Translations under genes and position numbers: made by a program
NCBI RefSeq assembly: GCF_025362435.1
Contig: NZ_JANYGL010000146.1
Location: forward strand, 1-50,795
DNA from: Polymorphobacter sp.
GTDB lineage: Bacteria > Pseudomonadota > Alphaproteobacteria > Sphingomonadales > Sphingomonadaceae
Direction: 5' to 3'
DNA length: 50,795 bases
Notes under the pieces: model-generated
What the model was told of the DNA's origin: nothing
The model's input: only the letters and a program-made list of their open reading frames with translations
The model's database searches: none
In this document: positions 7,644-17,165 of the stretch, one piece after another
Position numbering within the stretch: position 1 is the stretch's first letter
How the letters are laid out: each line of letters opens with the position of its first letter

Positions 7644-10301
7644 CTACCGCGGCATCACATCGATCGCCGCAACCACCGCCGGCCCGCCCACCGCAACGAA
7701 GTCCAGCTTCAGATGCCCGTCGCGGACTTCCACCGGGAACGACAGCGGCGTTGCCTTGAGCACACCGCCCGACGCCTTCGCCGGGTTGAAGCCGGTGACG
7801 CCCTTGCCGCTGTTGGTCGTCACCGCGAAGCTGCGTGACCCGGCGAGTTCGGCGTCCGGCTCGAAGGTTGCGACGGTCACCGTCCAACGGCCGTTGGGCA
7901 GCGGCAGGTCGTAGCCGAACGATCCCTCGCGGTAATTGTCGAAGACCGTCAGGTCGCCGGCGCCGGTGACCTCCTTCTTGACCTGCTTGCGGGTGTCGCC
8001 GAAGCCGGGGCGGACATTCAGCTGCTTCGCCTCGCCGCCGGCGAAGAAATTGTCCGACCCGTAGCGGATGCCGCCGAGCGAGACGTGCCCGGCAAGTCCG
8101 CCCGCGTCGAGGTGGAGCCCCTTGCCGAGATCGGGGCCGTTCCACGTCACGCTGTCGTCGACCGTCGCGCCGCCGATGCGGGCGGAGACCTTGACCGCAT
8201 TCGGCCCCGGCTTGAGCGCGACCGCGGGCCAGACGCAGATGCGGTCGGGGCACGGCTGCGAGCCTGCGGCGACGCCGTTGACCGTCAGCGCGACGGTGTC
8301 GGCATTGCTGTAGACGCGGACCGCGGCGACCGGATAGGCGCGGTCGACGTAGCGGCTGCTGGTGATGTGGAGCGTCGGTTCGGCTGACCAGTTGGCGCGG
8401 TAGAAGTAGAACGCGTCCTTCTTGATCTTGCGGTCGTAGGTGACGAGACCCTTGTCGTTGAGGTCGATCGCGTCGCCCTCCTGTCGCAGGTCGGACGAGA
8501 AATCGAACAGGTTCCACACCCAGTGGGCAAACAGATACTTGCGGACCTTGAGCGCCTTCCACGTTTCCTCGTGGTAATAGCTCTCGTATTCCTCGGGGTG
8601 CGGGCGGCCGAAGGTGCTGACCGGGCCGCCGAGCGGATTGTCGCTGTGCTGCGACAGCGCCCCGCCCGCGCCATATTCGCTGACCGACATTGGCACCGTC
8701 GGGTGTAGCGTATGGAAATGATCGAGCTTCGGGCCGAACTCGGCGGAGGTTCCGTAATACCAGCCGTAATAGCGGTTGTAGCCCATGATATCGGTCGCCC
8801 CGGCGAGCATCTGCTGGCCGGGGGGGGAGCGGTCTGTGCTTTCCTCGCAGCAGTCGGCGAAGGTCGTCGGGCGCGACGGGTCCTCGGTCTTCGCCAGCGC
8901 GGCGAGGTTCTTGAGCAGCCCGAGCGACTGCTGCGGCTTGTCGCTGCGGCCGAAGTTGGCGCCGATATCGACCTCGTTGCCGACCGACCACATCATGATC
9001 GACGGGTGGTTGTAGTTCTGCCGGATCAGTTCGGTCAGTTGCTCGCGCGCGTTCGCCGTCAGCGCCGCCGACGCCGGCTCGCCGGGCTTGAACGACGCGC
9101 CGTTGACGAACGGAATTTCGGCCCATGCGACCATGCCGGTCTTGTCGGCGGCATCGTCCCATTCCTGCGCATGCTGGTAGTGCGCCATGCGGACGGTGTT
9201 CGCCCCCATGTCGGCGAGGATCGCCATGTCCTCGGCATGGTCGGCGGGCGACAGCGCCCAACCCTTGACCGGGCGGTCCTGGTGCCGCGCCGCGCCAACG
9301 AGCTGGACATACTTGCCGTTGAGCGAGAAGCCTTGATTGACGTCGAACTTGTAGGTGCGGAGCCCGAGCGGCTGGACGACCTTGTCGACGACCGCCGCGC
9401 CGTCGCGCAATTCGACCGCGACGCTGTACATGTACGGGTCGGCGCGGCCGTTCCACAGATGCGGCTTCGGCACGGCGAGCGCGACGCGCGCCTCGCCGGT
9501 CGCGGCGAGGGTGACCGGGGCGGTCGTCGTCGCCACCGTCGCACCGGCGGCATCGGCGATCGTCGCGACGACGGTCAGCTTGCGCGGCGGACCGGCGTTG
9601 CGCAGGCGGGTGACAACCTCGACATCGGCACGGTCGGCGGTGACCGCGGTCGCCTTGGCATAGACGCCGGGGCCGCCGTGATCGAGCAAGTCGATGCTCG
9701 CGGGACCGGCGCTGATCAGCGACACCGCGCGATACAGTCCGCCGAAGATGAAGAAGTCGCCACCGAGCGGGATGACGTTCTCAGTCGAGCTTCCCGGCGC
9801 GGGCTTGGAATTGTCGGCCTTGACGACGATCAAATTGGCAGTGCCGGGCTTGAGCATCGCCGTGACGTCGAAGCGGAAGCGCGAGAATGCGCCCTTGTGC
9901 TCGCCGGCGCGGGCGCCGTTGACCCAGACCTCGGCGATGTTGCCGACGCCGTCGAACTGGAGATATTGCCGCCGTCCGGGAGCCGCGGCGGGTGCGGTGA
10001 AGGCGAGCCGGTACCAGCCGATGCCCTGCGAATTATTGGTTTCGGGCGAGCGGACGGTTCCGTACTCACCGAGGCGGTTCCACGTGTGCGGCAGGTCGAC
10101 CGCCTGCCATTTGCTGTCGTCGAAGCGGGGGCCGGTGACGCCGGTTGCGTCGCCGCCGAAGTGAAAGCGCCAGCCGTGGCCGAGGTCGGTCGACTCGCGA
10201 CCTGCGGGCGATGCCGCGGTCGCCGCCAGCGATGGCGCGGCCCAAGCAGCAGTTTCGGCGAGCGCCGTTGCCATGGCGAGCCGCCAATAGATTCCGATCA
10301 A
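7644..10301 (-). CDS. Secreted glycoside hydrolase family 2 enzyme (beta-galactosidase or beta-glucuronidase)
   Basis: 885 aa. Domains in order: signal peptide (about 1-30), GH2 sugar-binding domain, Ig-like domain, TIM barrel (about 320-640), a DUF4982-like beta domain (from about 640) and a malectin-like C-terminal domain. The acid/base is E443 in WSVGNEVD and the nucleophile E542 in SVSEYGAGG. N615-D-K617 matches the N-x-K pattern linked to beta-glucuronidases, which fits the hexuronate locus but is also found in DUF4982 beta-galactosidases. The start is TTG at 10301, chosen because GGGGAGG lies 7 bases upstream; an ATG at 10274 has a weaker site. It is divergent from the MFS gene at 10408. 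Confidence 0.85.
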   Translation of the reverse strand: MIGIYWRLAMATALAETAAWAAPSLAATAASPAGRESTDLGHGWRFHFGGDATGVTGPRFDDSKWQAVDLPHTWNRLGEYGTVRSPETNNSQGIGWYRLAFTAPAAAPGRRQYLQFDGVGNIAEVWVNGARAGEHKGAFSRFRFDVTAMLKPGTANLIVVKADNSKPAPGSSTENVIPLGGDFFIFGGLYRAVSLISAGPASIDLLDHGGPGVYAKATAVTADRADVEVVTRLRNAGPPRKLTVVATIADAAGATVATTTAPVTLAATGEARVALAVPKPHLWNGRADPYMYSVAVELRDGAAVVDKVVQPLGLRTYKFDVNQGFSLNGKYVQLVGAARHQDRPVKGWALSPADHAEDMAILADMGANTVRMAHYQHAQEWDDAADKTGMVAWAEIPFVNGASFKPGEPASAALTANAREQLTELIRQNYNHPSIMMWSVGNEVDIGANFGRSDKPQQSLGLLKNLAALAKTEDPSRPTTFADCCEESTDRSPPGQQMLAGATDIMGYNRYYGWYYGTSAEFGPKLDHFHTLHPTVPMSVSEYGAGGALSQHSDNPLGGPVSTFGRPHPEEYESYYHEETWKALKVRKYLFAHWVWNLFDFSSDLRQEGDAIDLNDKGLVTYDRKIKKDAFYFYRANWSAEPTLHITSSRYVDRAYPVAAVRVYSNADTVALTVNGVAAGSQPCPDRICVWPAVALKPGPNAVKVSARIGGATVDDSVTWNGPDLGKGLHLDAGGLAGHVSLGGIRYGSDNFFAGGEAKQLNVRPGFGDTRKQVKKEVTGAGDLTVFDNYREGSFGYDLPLPNGRWTVTVATFEPDAELAGSRSFAVTTNSGKGVTGFNPAKASGGVLKATPLSFPVEVRDGHLKLDFVAVGGPAVVAAIDVMPR

Positions 10302-10317
10302 AACACGTCCTCCCCAA

Positions 10318-10361
10318 GACTGGTCAGGCCAATATAGACAGGCGATCCTGACTGGTCTACC
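10318..10361 (-). promoter_or_regulatory. Promoter and paired candidate operators before the GH2 gene
   Basis: On the minus strand TAGACC (10359-10354), a 17-base spacer and TATATT (10336-10331) make a plausible -35/-10 pair for GH2. TGGTCAGGCCA at 10321-10331 is an imperfect FadR-type palindrome just downstream of the -10, and CTGGTCTACC at 10352-10361 overlaps the -35. GACTGGTC occurs twice, at 10318 and 10350, 32 bp or about three helical turns apart. This is the layout expected for a repressor binding the promoter, and part of the motif is shared with the gntR and TonB-receptor promoters. Confidence 0.45.
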
Positions 10362-10407
10362 GCTTCATTCAGCCTGGGGAGGCCTGCTTCATCTCGACGA
10401 TTCTGCC

Positions 10408-11666
10408 ATGACCGTCCGTCGCATCGCGCATTTGCGCTGGTGGATCGTCGCGCTGATCTGCCTCGGCACGATCATCAATTACCTCGCGCGCAACTCGCTC
10501 GGCGTACTGGCCCCGCAGCTAAAAGCCGACTTCGCCTTCACCACGCAGCAGTACAGCTACGTCGTCGGCGCCTTCCAGCTCGCTTACACCGTGATGCAGC
10601 CGGTGTGCGGCTACATCATCGACTCGGTGGGCTTGCGCCTCGGCTTCGCGCTGTTCGCCGTCGTCTGGTCGGTGTCGAACATGCTCCACGCTTTCGCCGG
10701 CGGCTGGCAGAGCCTCGCGGCGTTTCGCGGGCTGCTCGGCCTGAGCGAAGCGGCAGCGATCCCTTCGGGGATCAAGGCGATCGCCGAGTGGTTCCCGGCA
10801 CGCGAGCGATCGGTCGCGGTCGGCTGGTTCAACGCCGGGACGTCACTCGGGGCGCTGCTCGCGCCGCCGGTCGTCATCGGCATCAGCTATTATTACAACT
10901 GGCAGGCGGCGTTCGTCTTCACCGGCGCGCTCGGCCTTGTCTGGGCGGGGCTGTGGTACGCCTTCTACCGCTCCCCCGCCGACCATTTTGCGATTACCGG
11001 CGATGAGCTGACGCTGATCGAGGCTGATCGTCCGCCGGTCGTCGTTGCGGCAAAGGTCTCGCCAGCCGCGATCCTGTCGACGCCGCGCTTCTGGGCGATC
11101 GCGATACCGCGCTTCCTCGCCGAGCCGGCGTGGCAGACCTTCAGCTTCTGGATCCCGCTCTACCTCGCCACCGAGCGCGGCATGGACCTGAAGTCGATCG
11201 CCTTGTTCGCGTGGCTGCCGTTCCTCGCCGCCGACATGGGCGGAGTCTTCGGCGGCTACCTGTCGCCGATCCTGATGCGTCGCGGGCTCAAGCTGATCCC
11301 GTCGCGCGTTGCCGGTGTCGCGATCGGCGCGGTGCTGATGATCGCTCCCGGCTGCATCGGCTGGGCGACCGGGCCGTATCTCGCCATCGCGCTGTTCTGC
11401 GTCGGCGGCTTTGCCCACCAGATGATCTCGGTGATGATCAACACGCTGTCGGCCGACGTCTTCACCCCCGCCGAGGTCGCCACCGCCAACGGCTTCGTCG
11501 GCATGGCGGGGTGGACGGGGGGCTGATCTTCTCGCTGGCGATCGGCCAGCTTGCCGATACCCTGGGCTACGGCCCGTTGTTCGCCTGCCTCGCCGTGTTC
11601 GACATCATCGGCGCGCTCGTATTGGTGGTGATGATGAAGCGACTGACCCTGCCGGTGACCGCATGA
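10408..11666 (+). pseudogene. MFS transporter (hexuronate family), split by a frameshift
   Basis: Twelve-helix MFS transporter of the ExuT/anion:cation symporter type. The first 372 residues read normally (signature EWFPARERS after helix 4) and end at a stop at 11524-11526. The missing final helix continues in another frame from 11523 (LIFSLAIGQLADTLGYG and on) to a stop at 11664-11666. The break is in a run of six G at 11517-11522. A seventh G would restore one protein of about 419 aa, so this is either a sequencing error in a homopolymer or a real, possibly recent, mutation. The true end overlaps the GH31 start by ATGA, as expected for an intact operon. No good ribosome site precedes the ATG. 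Confidence 0.85.
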
Positions 11667-14074
11667 GGCGCGCCACCCTCTCCGCGCCGCCGATCTTCAG
11701 CGTCGCCGAGCGCGGCCCGGGCCGCGTCACGCTAAGCAGCGACACCGGCGCGGTCGCGCACGTCTTCGTCCTCGAGGACGACATCGTCCGCCTACTGATG
11801 CTTCCCGACGGCGCGGTGAAAAGCCCGCCTAGCTGGGCGATCGCGCCCGGAGCCGACGATATCGCCGAGCCGGGGCGCGACCGGATGGACGTCACCGGCT
11901 TCACCCTGCCGCCGTTCACCGTCGACGAGAGCGACGAGGCGATCGTCATCGCCACCGCCCAGATCCGCCTGACGATCGGCCGCGTCGGACTGCAGTGCCG
12001 CTGGGAGCAGCGCGACGGCGACGGCTGGCGGACGATGGCGGTCGACCGCCCGACGCAGGCGTACGACTTCGGCTGGTGGGACGGCCGCGTCCATCATTAT
12101 GCGATGCGCCTCAAGGGCGAGCGCTATTACGGCCTCGGCGAGCGGTCGGGGGCGATGGACCGCGCCGGGCGCCGCTTTCGCCTGACCAACATCGACGCGA
12201 TGGGCTATGACGCGCGGACCTCCGACCCGCTGTACAAGTCGATCGCCTACCTCCTGACGGCGCAGGCCGACGGCGCGTGCCACGGCAGCTTCTACGACAA
12301 TATCGCGCGGTCGGAGGTCGACCTCGGCGCCGAACTCGACAATTACCACGGCGTGTACCGGCACTTCGCGGCCGCGGGCGGCGACCTCGACCTGTACATC
12401 ATCGCCGGCCCCGACCCGCTCGCGGTGACAAGGCGCTTCACTTGGCTGACCGGGCGCCCGGCGCTGCCGCCGCGCTGGTCGATCGGCTATTCGGGGTCGA
12501 CGATGACCTATACCGACGCCCCCGACGCCGCGGCGCGGATGATGGACTTCGTCGACGGGCTCGAGCGCCACGACATCGGCTGCACATCGTTCCACTTCTC
12601 GTCGGGCTACACCTCGATCGGCGACAAGCGCTACGTCTTCCACTGGAACCGGACCAAGTTTCCCGACCCCGCCGGGTTCGCCGCCGCCTACGCCGCCGCG
12701 GGACTGCGCCTCGTCGCCAACATCAAGCCCGCCCTGCTCCGCGACCACCCGCGCTTCGCCGAGGTCGCCGATGCCGGACTCCTCGTCGCCGACGCCGAGG
12801 GGCAGCCGGTCGAGGCGCAGTTCTGGGATGAGGTCGGCGGCTATATCGACTTCACCAACCCTGCCGCCGCAGCATGGTGGCGCGGGCAGGTGACGACATC
12901 GCTGCTCGACAACGGCATCGCGGCGACGTGGAACGACAATAACGAATACGAGCTGTGGGACGCCCGCGCGCGCTTCGACGGCTTTGGAGCCCCCTACCCC
13001 GCCGCCGCCGCGCTCCCGCTCCAGCCGTTGCTGATGACCCGCGCCTCGCGCGCGGCGCAGGTCGCGCATGCCCAGGCCGAGCGCCCGTACGTCGTCATCC
13101 GGTCGGGTATGGCCGGGCTCCACCGCTATGCCCAGACGTGGTCGGGGGACAACCGCACCGACTGGTCGAGCCTGCGCTACAACATCAAGATGGGGCTCGG
13201 CCTCGCGCTGTCGGGGGTGTCGAACAGCGGCCACGACATCGGCGGTTTCGCGGGGCCCGCCCCCGAACCCGAGCTACTGACGCGCTGGGTCCAGGCGGGC
13301 GTGCTGATGCCGCGCTTCAGCATCCACAGCTGGAACGACGACCGCAGCGTCAACGAGCCGTGGATGCATGCCCGTTCGACTCCGGCGATCGCGCGGCTGA
13401 TGCGGCTGCGGCAGACGCTCGTTCCGTTCTTCTACGACCTGCTCCACCGCTACCACGCCGACTATGAGCCGATTGTCCGCCCGGCATGGCTCGATCACCC
13501 CGGCGACGCCGGAGCGTGGGTCGACGGCGACGACCAGTTGCTCGGCTGCAACGTCCTCGCCGCCTCGGTCGTCGATCCCGGAGCATCGACCCGCCGCGTC
13601 CGCCCACCCGGCAGCGGCGCGTGGATCGACGTCTGGACCGGCGCGGTCCTGCCCGGCGGGGTCGAGACCGAAGTCGCCGCGCCGCTCGACGGCCCCCCGC
13701 CGCTGTTCGCCCGCGCCGGATCGGCGATGCTCGTCGATCTCGCCGACGGCGGCTTCCGCCCCGGCCCGCGCGAGCTCGGCGTCTGGTTGTTTCCCGCGGT
13801 TGGTGACGGCGACTTCGCGTGGTCGGGCTTCGACGACGACGGGCTGAGCTACGCCTATCTCGACGGCGACTGTGACCGCTGGACGATCACCGGCACCGCG
13901 AGTGGCGACACAATCCATCTGTCGGTCACCCGCGCCGGCCCGCCCCGCGCCCAGCCGCCGCGCCTGACGATCCTCCTGCCCCCCGGCGAGACCCGAACCC
14001 TTCACAGCGACGGCGACGTCACCCCCGCCGACCGCGACGGCCGCCGCGGCATCCGCGTCGTCCCCGTCCAATGA
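11663..14074 (+). CDS. Glycoside hydrolase family 31 enzyme
   Basis: 803 aa, with an N-terminal beta-sandwich, a TIM barrel (about 270-590) and C-terminal beta domains. The catalytic nucleophile is D425 in TWNDNNEYE and the acid/base D496 in TWSGDNRTDW, both standard for GH31. The family holds alpha-glucosidases, alpha-xylosidases and related enzymes; I cannot pick a substrate from sequence. No signal peptide is seen, so it probably works in the cytoplasm on an imported oligosaccharide. It overlaps the MFS gene before it and the MFS gene after it by 4 bp each, so import and hydrolysis are tied together. Confidence 0.9.
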   Translation: MRRATLSAPPIFSVAERGPGRVTLSSDTGAVAHVFVLEDDIVRLLMLPDGAVKSPPSWAIAPGADDIAEPGRDRMDVTGFTLPPFTVDESDEAIVIATAQIRLTIGRVGLQCRWEQRDGDGWRTMAVDRPTQAYDFGWWDGRVHHYAMRLKGERYYGLGERSGAMDRAGRRFRLTNIDAMGYDARTSDPLYKSIAYLLTAQADGACHGSFYDNIARSEVDLGAELDNYHGVYRHFAAAGGDLDLYIIAGPDPLAVTRRFTWLTGRPALPPRWSIGYSGSTMTYTDAPDAAARMMDFVDGLERHDIGCTSFHFSSGYTSIGDKRYVFHWNRTKFPDPAGFAAAYAAAGLRLVANIKPALLRDHPRFAEVADAGLLVADAEGQPVEAQFWDEVGGYIDFTNPAAAAWWRGQVTTSLLDNGIAATWNDNNEYELWDARARFDGFGAPYPAAAALPLQPLLMTRASRAAQVAHAQAERPYVVIRSGMAGLHRYAQTWSGDNRTDWSSLRYNIKMGLGLALSGVSNSGHDIGGFAGPAPEPELLTRWVQAGVLMPRFSIHSWNDDRSVNEPWMHARSTPAIARLMRLRQTLVPFFYDLLHRYHADYEPIVRPAWLDHPGDAGAWVDGDDQLLGCNVLAASVVDPGASTRRVRPPGSGAWIDVWTGAVLPGGVETEVAAPLDGPPPLFARAGSAMLVDLADGGFRPGPRELGVWLFPAVGDGDFAWSGFDDDGLSYAYLDGDCDRWTITGTASGDTIHLSVTRAGPPRAQPPRLTILLPPGETRTLHSDGDVTPADRDGRRGIRVVPVQ

Positions 14075-15366
14075 TCGAGGAGAAGGACGTGAGCCAACCC
14101 CAGCCCGCCGCCCAGTTCCCCATCGCCGGGCACATCCGCTGGACCGTGGCGGCGCTGCTGTTCTTCGCGACGACGATCAACTACCTCGACCGGCAGGTCC
14201 TCGGCGTCCTCAAGCCGACGCTGTCGACCGAGCTCCACTGGTCCGAAAGCGACTATGCCGACATCGTCTTCTGGTTCCAGGCGGCGTACGCGATCGGCCT
14301 GCTCTGCTTCGGCCGGATCATCGACCGCATCGGCACGCGGCGCGGCTATGCCGTCGCCATCGGCGTGTGGAGCGTCGCCGCGATCCTCCACGCCGGGGTC
14401 CGCAGCGCGAGCGGATTCGCCATCGTCCGCTTCGTCCTCGGGCTCGGTGAGGCAGGCAACTTCCCCGCCGGGATCAAGACGATCGCCGAGTGGTTCCCCA
14501 AGCGCGAGCGCGCCCTCGCCGCTGGATTGATGAACGCCGGGTCGAACGTCGGCGCCGTCATCACCCCGCTGATCGTGCCGATCCTCGTCCTGTCGTTTGG
14601 CTGGCGCTCGGCGTTCATCGTCACCGGCGCGGTCGGCTTTATCTGGCTTGCGGCGTGGCTGGCGATCTACCGCGTCCCCCGCGCCCACAAGCGCCTCGGC
14701 GCCGCCGAGCTCGCACTGATCGAAAGCGACCCGCCCGACCCCGTCGTCGCGGTCCGCTGGCGCGACCTGTTCCGCCTGCGCGCGACATGGGCGTTCGTCA
14801 TCGCCAAGTTCCTCACCGACCCGATCTGGTATCTGTTCCTGTTCTGGCTGCCCGACTTCTTCGCCAAGACGTATCACCTCGACCTCAAGACCTTCGGCCC
14901 GCCGCTGGTCGTGATCTACGTCCTCGCGGACGTCGGCAGCATCGGCGGCGGCTGGCTGTCGTCTACGCTGATCAAGCGCGGCTTCAGCGTCAACGACGGC
15001 CGCAAGCTCGCGCTGCTGGTATCGGCGATCCTCGTCATCCCCGTCGCCTTCGCCAGCGTCGCGAGCAGCCTGTGGCTCGCCGTCGGCATCGTCGGGCTGG
15101 CGGCGGCGGCGCACCAGGGCTGGTCGGCCAACCTGTACGCGCTCGTCACCGACACCGTTCCGAAATCGGCCGTCGCGTCGGTCATCGGCATCGGCAGCGC
15201 TGCGGGCGCGGTCGGCGGCATGATCATGGCGAAGTCGGTCGGTGCGATCCTCGATGGCATCGGCAGCTATCTGCCGATCTTCATCTGGGCGAGCTCGATC
15301 TATCTCGTCGCGCTGCTGATCGTTCACTTGCTGCTGCCGCGCCTGCGGGTCGTCGCGCCGGATTAG
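14071..15366 (+). CDS. MFS transporter, hexuronate (ExuT) type
   Basis: 431 aa with twelve predicted helices. The first helix motif TINYLDRQVLGVL and the loop EWFPKRERA are typical of the ExuT/GudP anion:cation symporter family, which imports glucuronate, galacturonate or related acids. Its start overlaps the GH31 stop (ATGA), making a three-gene unit MFS-GH31-MFS. The 3' end (15193-15366) has a decayed relative about 700 bp downstream. The substrate is inferred from the uronate pathway beside it. Confidence 0.88.
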   Translation: MIEEKDVSQPQPAAQFPIAGHIRWTVAALLFFATTINYLDRQVLGVLKPTLSTELHWSESDYADIVFWFQAAYAIGLLCFGRIIDRIGTRRGYAVAIGVWSVAAILHAGVRSASGFAIVRFVLGLGEAGNFPAGIKTIAEWFPKRERALAAGLMNAGSNVGAVITPLIVPILVLSFGWRSAFIVTGAVGFIWLAAWLAIYRVPRAHKRLGAAELALIESDPPDPVVAVRWRDLFRLRATWAFVIAKFLTDPIWYLFLFWLPDFFAKTYHLDLKTFGPPLVVIYVLADVGSIGGGWLSSTLIKRGFSVNDGRKLALLVSAILVIPVAFASVASSLWLAVGIVGLAAAAHQGWSANLYALVTDTVPKSAVASVIGIGSAAGAVGGMIMAKSVGAILDGIGSYLPIFIWASSIYLVALLIVHLLLPRLRVVAPD

Positions 15367-15461
15367 GGCGTTGAGTCACTGGCAGGTATGCAGCCGATAG
15401 AAATTGGACTGGCTGCCTTTGGTCCGATCATGTCATAAGCAGCACAAGGGAGGGCCATCGC

Positions 15462-15956
15462 ATGGGTAACGGACAGCTGTTGCGGCATGCGTGGTGGGGG
15501 GTTCCCATCGCCGGTGCGGTGCTCGCATGGTCGGCTCCCGCTCTTGCTGCGCCCGGCAGATGTCCCGCGCCTTTGTTGGCGTCGAACGATGCCGTAAAAC
15601 GCTACATCGAGCAGAGCGAAGAGGAGTGGGCCAAATCCGTCGCGACCAACGATGCCTCGGTGGTCAGACGGATTCTCGCCGAAGACTTCGTGTGGGTGCT
15701 CGACGGCCGCGTGCTGGACAAGCGGACCGCCGTCCTGGAGGCGGCGGGCGGGCCCGGTCCCTTCCTCAGCAACACACCGGACTATGTCCACGTCCGCTTT
15801 TTCGGCAACACTGCCGTCGCCCAGGGGAGCGAAACGTGGACGAAGACGGGCGGCCGACGGGGTAAGTTCGTTTGGACCGACACCTGGGTCAACCGCGGCG
15901 GCTGCTGGCAGATCGTGAACGCGCAGGACACTGCGATCTCGCTGACCGGTCAGTAG
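15462..15956 (+). CDS. Exported NTF2-like protein (DUF4440)
   Basis: 164 aa. A signal peptide ends near residue 30 (APALAAPG). The rest is an SnoaL/NTF2-like fold: a helix with EQSEEEWAKSVATNDASVVRRILAEDF, then beta strands ending WQIVNAQDTAISL, as in DUF4440 proteins. Members are periplasmic or secreted and are often of unknown role; some are ketosteroid isomerase-like. It has its own start with GGGAGGG upstream and stands between an intact MFS gene and an MFS remnant. Confidence 0.75.
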   Translation: MGNGQLLRHAWWGVPIAGAVLAWSAPALAAPGRCPAPLLASNDAVKRYIEQSEEEWAKSVATNDASVVRRILAEDFVWVLDGRVLDKRTAVLEAAGGPGPFLSNTPDYVHVRFFGNTAVAQGSETWTKTGGRRGKFVWTDTWVNRGGCWQIVNAQDTAISLTGQ

Positions 15957-16044
15957 TCCGGTTCCGGTCAGTGTTGCCGCGCTGGGGAACGACTGTGTTC
16001 GGGTAAAATGGCGTTCGGCTTCATGAGCTTATGCCTCGTCGAGC

Positions 16045-16254
16045 AGAGCGGCGACCTTCGTCATCCTCGTCGGCTTGAGTGGCAGCGCCGCAGGCGCGGT
16101 CGGCGGCATGATCACGCGCAAAATCGGTCGGCGCGATCCTCAACGGCCCCGAGAGTTACCTGCCGATCTTTATCTGGGCGAGTTCGATCTAACCCTTCGC
16201 GCTGCTGATCGTGCAAATTGCTGCTGCCGCGGCTGCGGGTGATCGCGCCGGACT
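16045..16254 (+). pseudogene. Decayed 3' end of a third MFS transporter gene
   Basis: The bases from 16081 to 16254 align along their whole length with the last 174 bases of the MFS gene ending at 15366. They include the regions coding for SAGAVGGMI, LPIFIWASSI and the final Leu-rich helix. The copy has a one-base insertion near 16115 and an in-frame TAA near 16190, and has lost the original stop, so it cannot be functional. Recognisable similarity may begin near 16045 (the residues before look like ATxVI-GLSGSA, common in other MFS paralogs). I infer a former paralog, not a fresh duplication. Confidence 0.75.
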
Positions 16255-16490
16255 CCGGCGGGACTTAATGAGACGAGTGTCTGCAACGGGTGGCAAAAAA
16301 TGGCAGCTTCTCGGCGTCGAGCTGGCGACGGCTGACGTTTGCATTTTGATGAAGCCTGACGCTTTTGGGAAGCGTTTGCTGTTCAGCACGGCTGCAGCCG
16401 ACAGTGTCGCCGTCGTCGTGAGACAATGTTCACTCGATCTAGCAGCGCAGCAGCCAGCTTAGGGTCGCTTGAACAATCGCCAAAATGAAA

Positions 16491-16518
16491 AGCTCGCGCG
16501 GTTCGTACCGCGCGAGCT
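16491..16518 (-). terminator. Rho-independent terminator after the PEP-CTERM gene
   Basis: A perfect 12-bp stem, AGCTCGCGCGGT at 16491-16502 and its complement at 16507-16518, with a 4-base loop. On the minus strand it is followed by TTTTCATTTT. It starts 26 bases past the stop of the PEP-CTERM gene. Confidence 0.9.
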
Positions 16519-16544
16519 ATTCCGTACCAGATATTCGAGTGCGA

Positions 16545-17165
16545 TCAGGCGCTGAGCGCGACGGCCCGGCGGCGGGTGGCGACACCGACCAAGCTGAAAC
16601 CAGCAATCATCAGCGCCCAGGCGGCAGGCTCAGGCACGGCGAGGGTGGCGCTCAGCAGCGTGCTGTCGCCACTATAGCCATTGCCGCCGTTGCCGACTGC
16701 GAAGTCAACGGTCTGACCGGCAGTGAGGAGCTGGCTAAAACCAAAGCCGGTCAGCTGATGACCGCTGTCCGACAGGCCGGCGAAAACCGGGGCGTCGTCG
16801 ACAAGAACATGAACATCGGTCGTGTTGGTGCCGTAGTAGCTGAACGATCCGTTGATCGAATATCTGCCTGCCGTGACGACTGTGAAGCGCAGGATCGAAT
16901 ATTCCCCAGACTGGCCGGGATGCAACAGGATCGACGTGCCCGTGTCATAGACGCCGAGGAACGCGTTGACGGCAGGTGTCCTCCACGCGCCCGGCTGGGT
17001 GTTGGCTGCGCCGCCGGAGGTGAATGCGGTGAGCGGACCGCCGAGTGCAGCCTCGTAGCCATAGGTGTAAACGCCGTTTGGATTGCTGGCGTTGCTGAAG
17101 TCGAGATGGGGGTTGTAAGTCGCCGCTGCCGCAGGAGCGGCGATGAGCAAGGCTACGAGCTTCAT
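16545..17165 (-). CDS. PEP-CTERM sorting domain protein
   Basis: 206 aa. A short signal peptide (MKLVALLIAAPAAAA) is followed by a beta-rich region of about 160 residues with Asn, Gly and Thr. The C-terminal sorting signal is VPEPAAWALMIAGFSLVG and then TRRR. By family such proteins are exported, cut near the PEP motif by an exosortase and linked to exopolysaccharide. No exosortase gene is in the window. The ATG has AGGAG 8 bases upstream and the gene ends in a strong terminator, so it is a single-gene unit. The middle domain I do not recognise; it could be a jelly-roll binding domain. Confidence 0.85.
   Translation of the reverse strand: MKLVALLIAAPAAAATYNPHLDFSNASNPNGVYTYGYEAALGGPLTAFTSGGAANTQPGAWRTPAVNAFLGVYDTGTSILLHPGQSGEYSILRFTVVTAGRYSINGSFSYYGTNTTDVHVLVDDAPVFAGLSDSGHQLTGFGFSQLLTAGQTVDFAVGNGGNGYSGDSTLLSATLAVPEPAAWALMIAGFSLVGVATRRRAVALSA

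Noticed and set aside
16211-16462. 83-codon plus-strand frame overlapping the MFS relic
   Set aside because: Its first part is the relic itself in a shifted frame and there is no ribosome site for the internal ATG at 16268.
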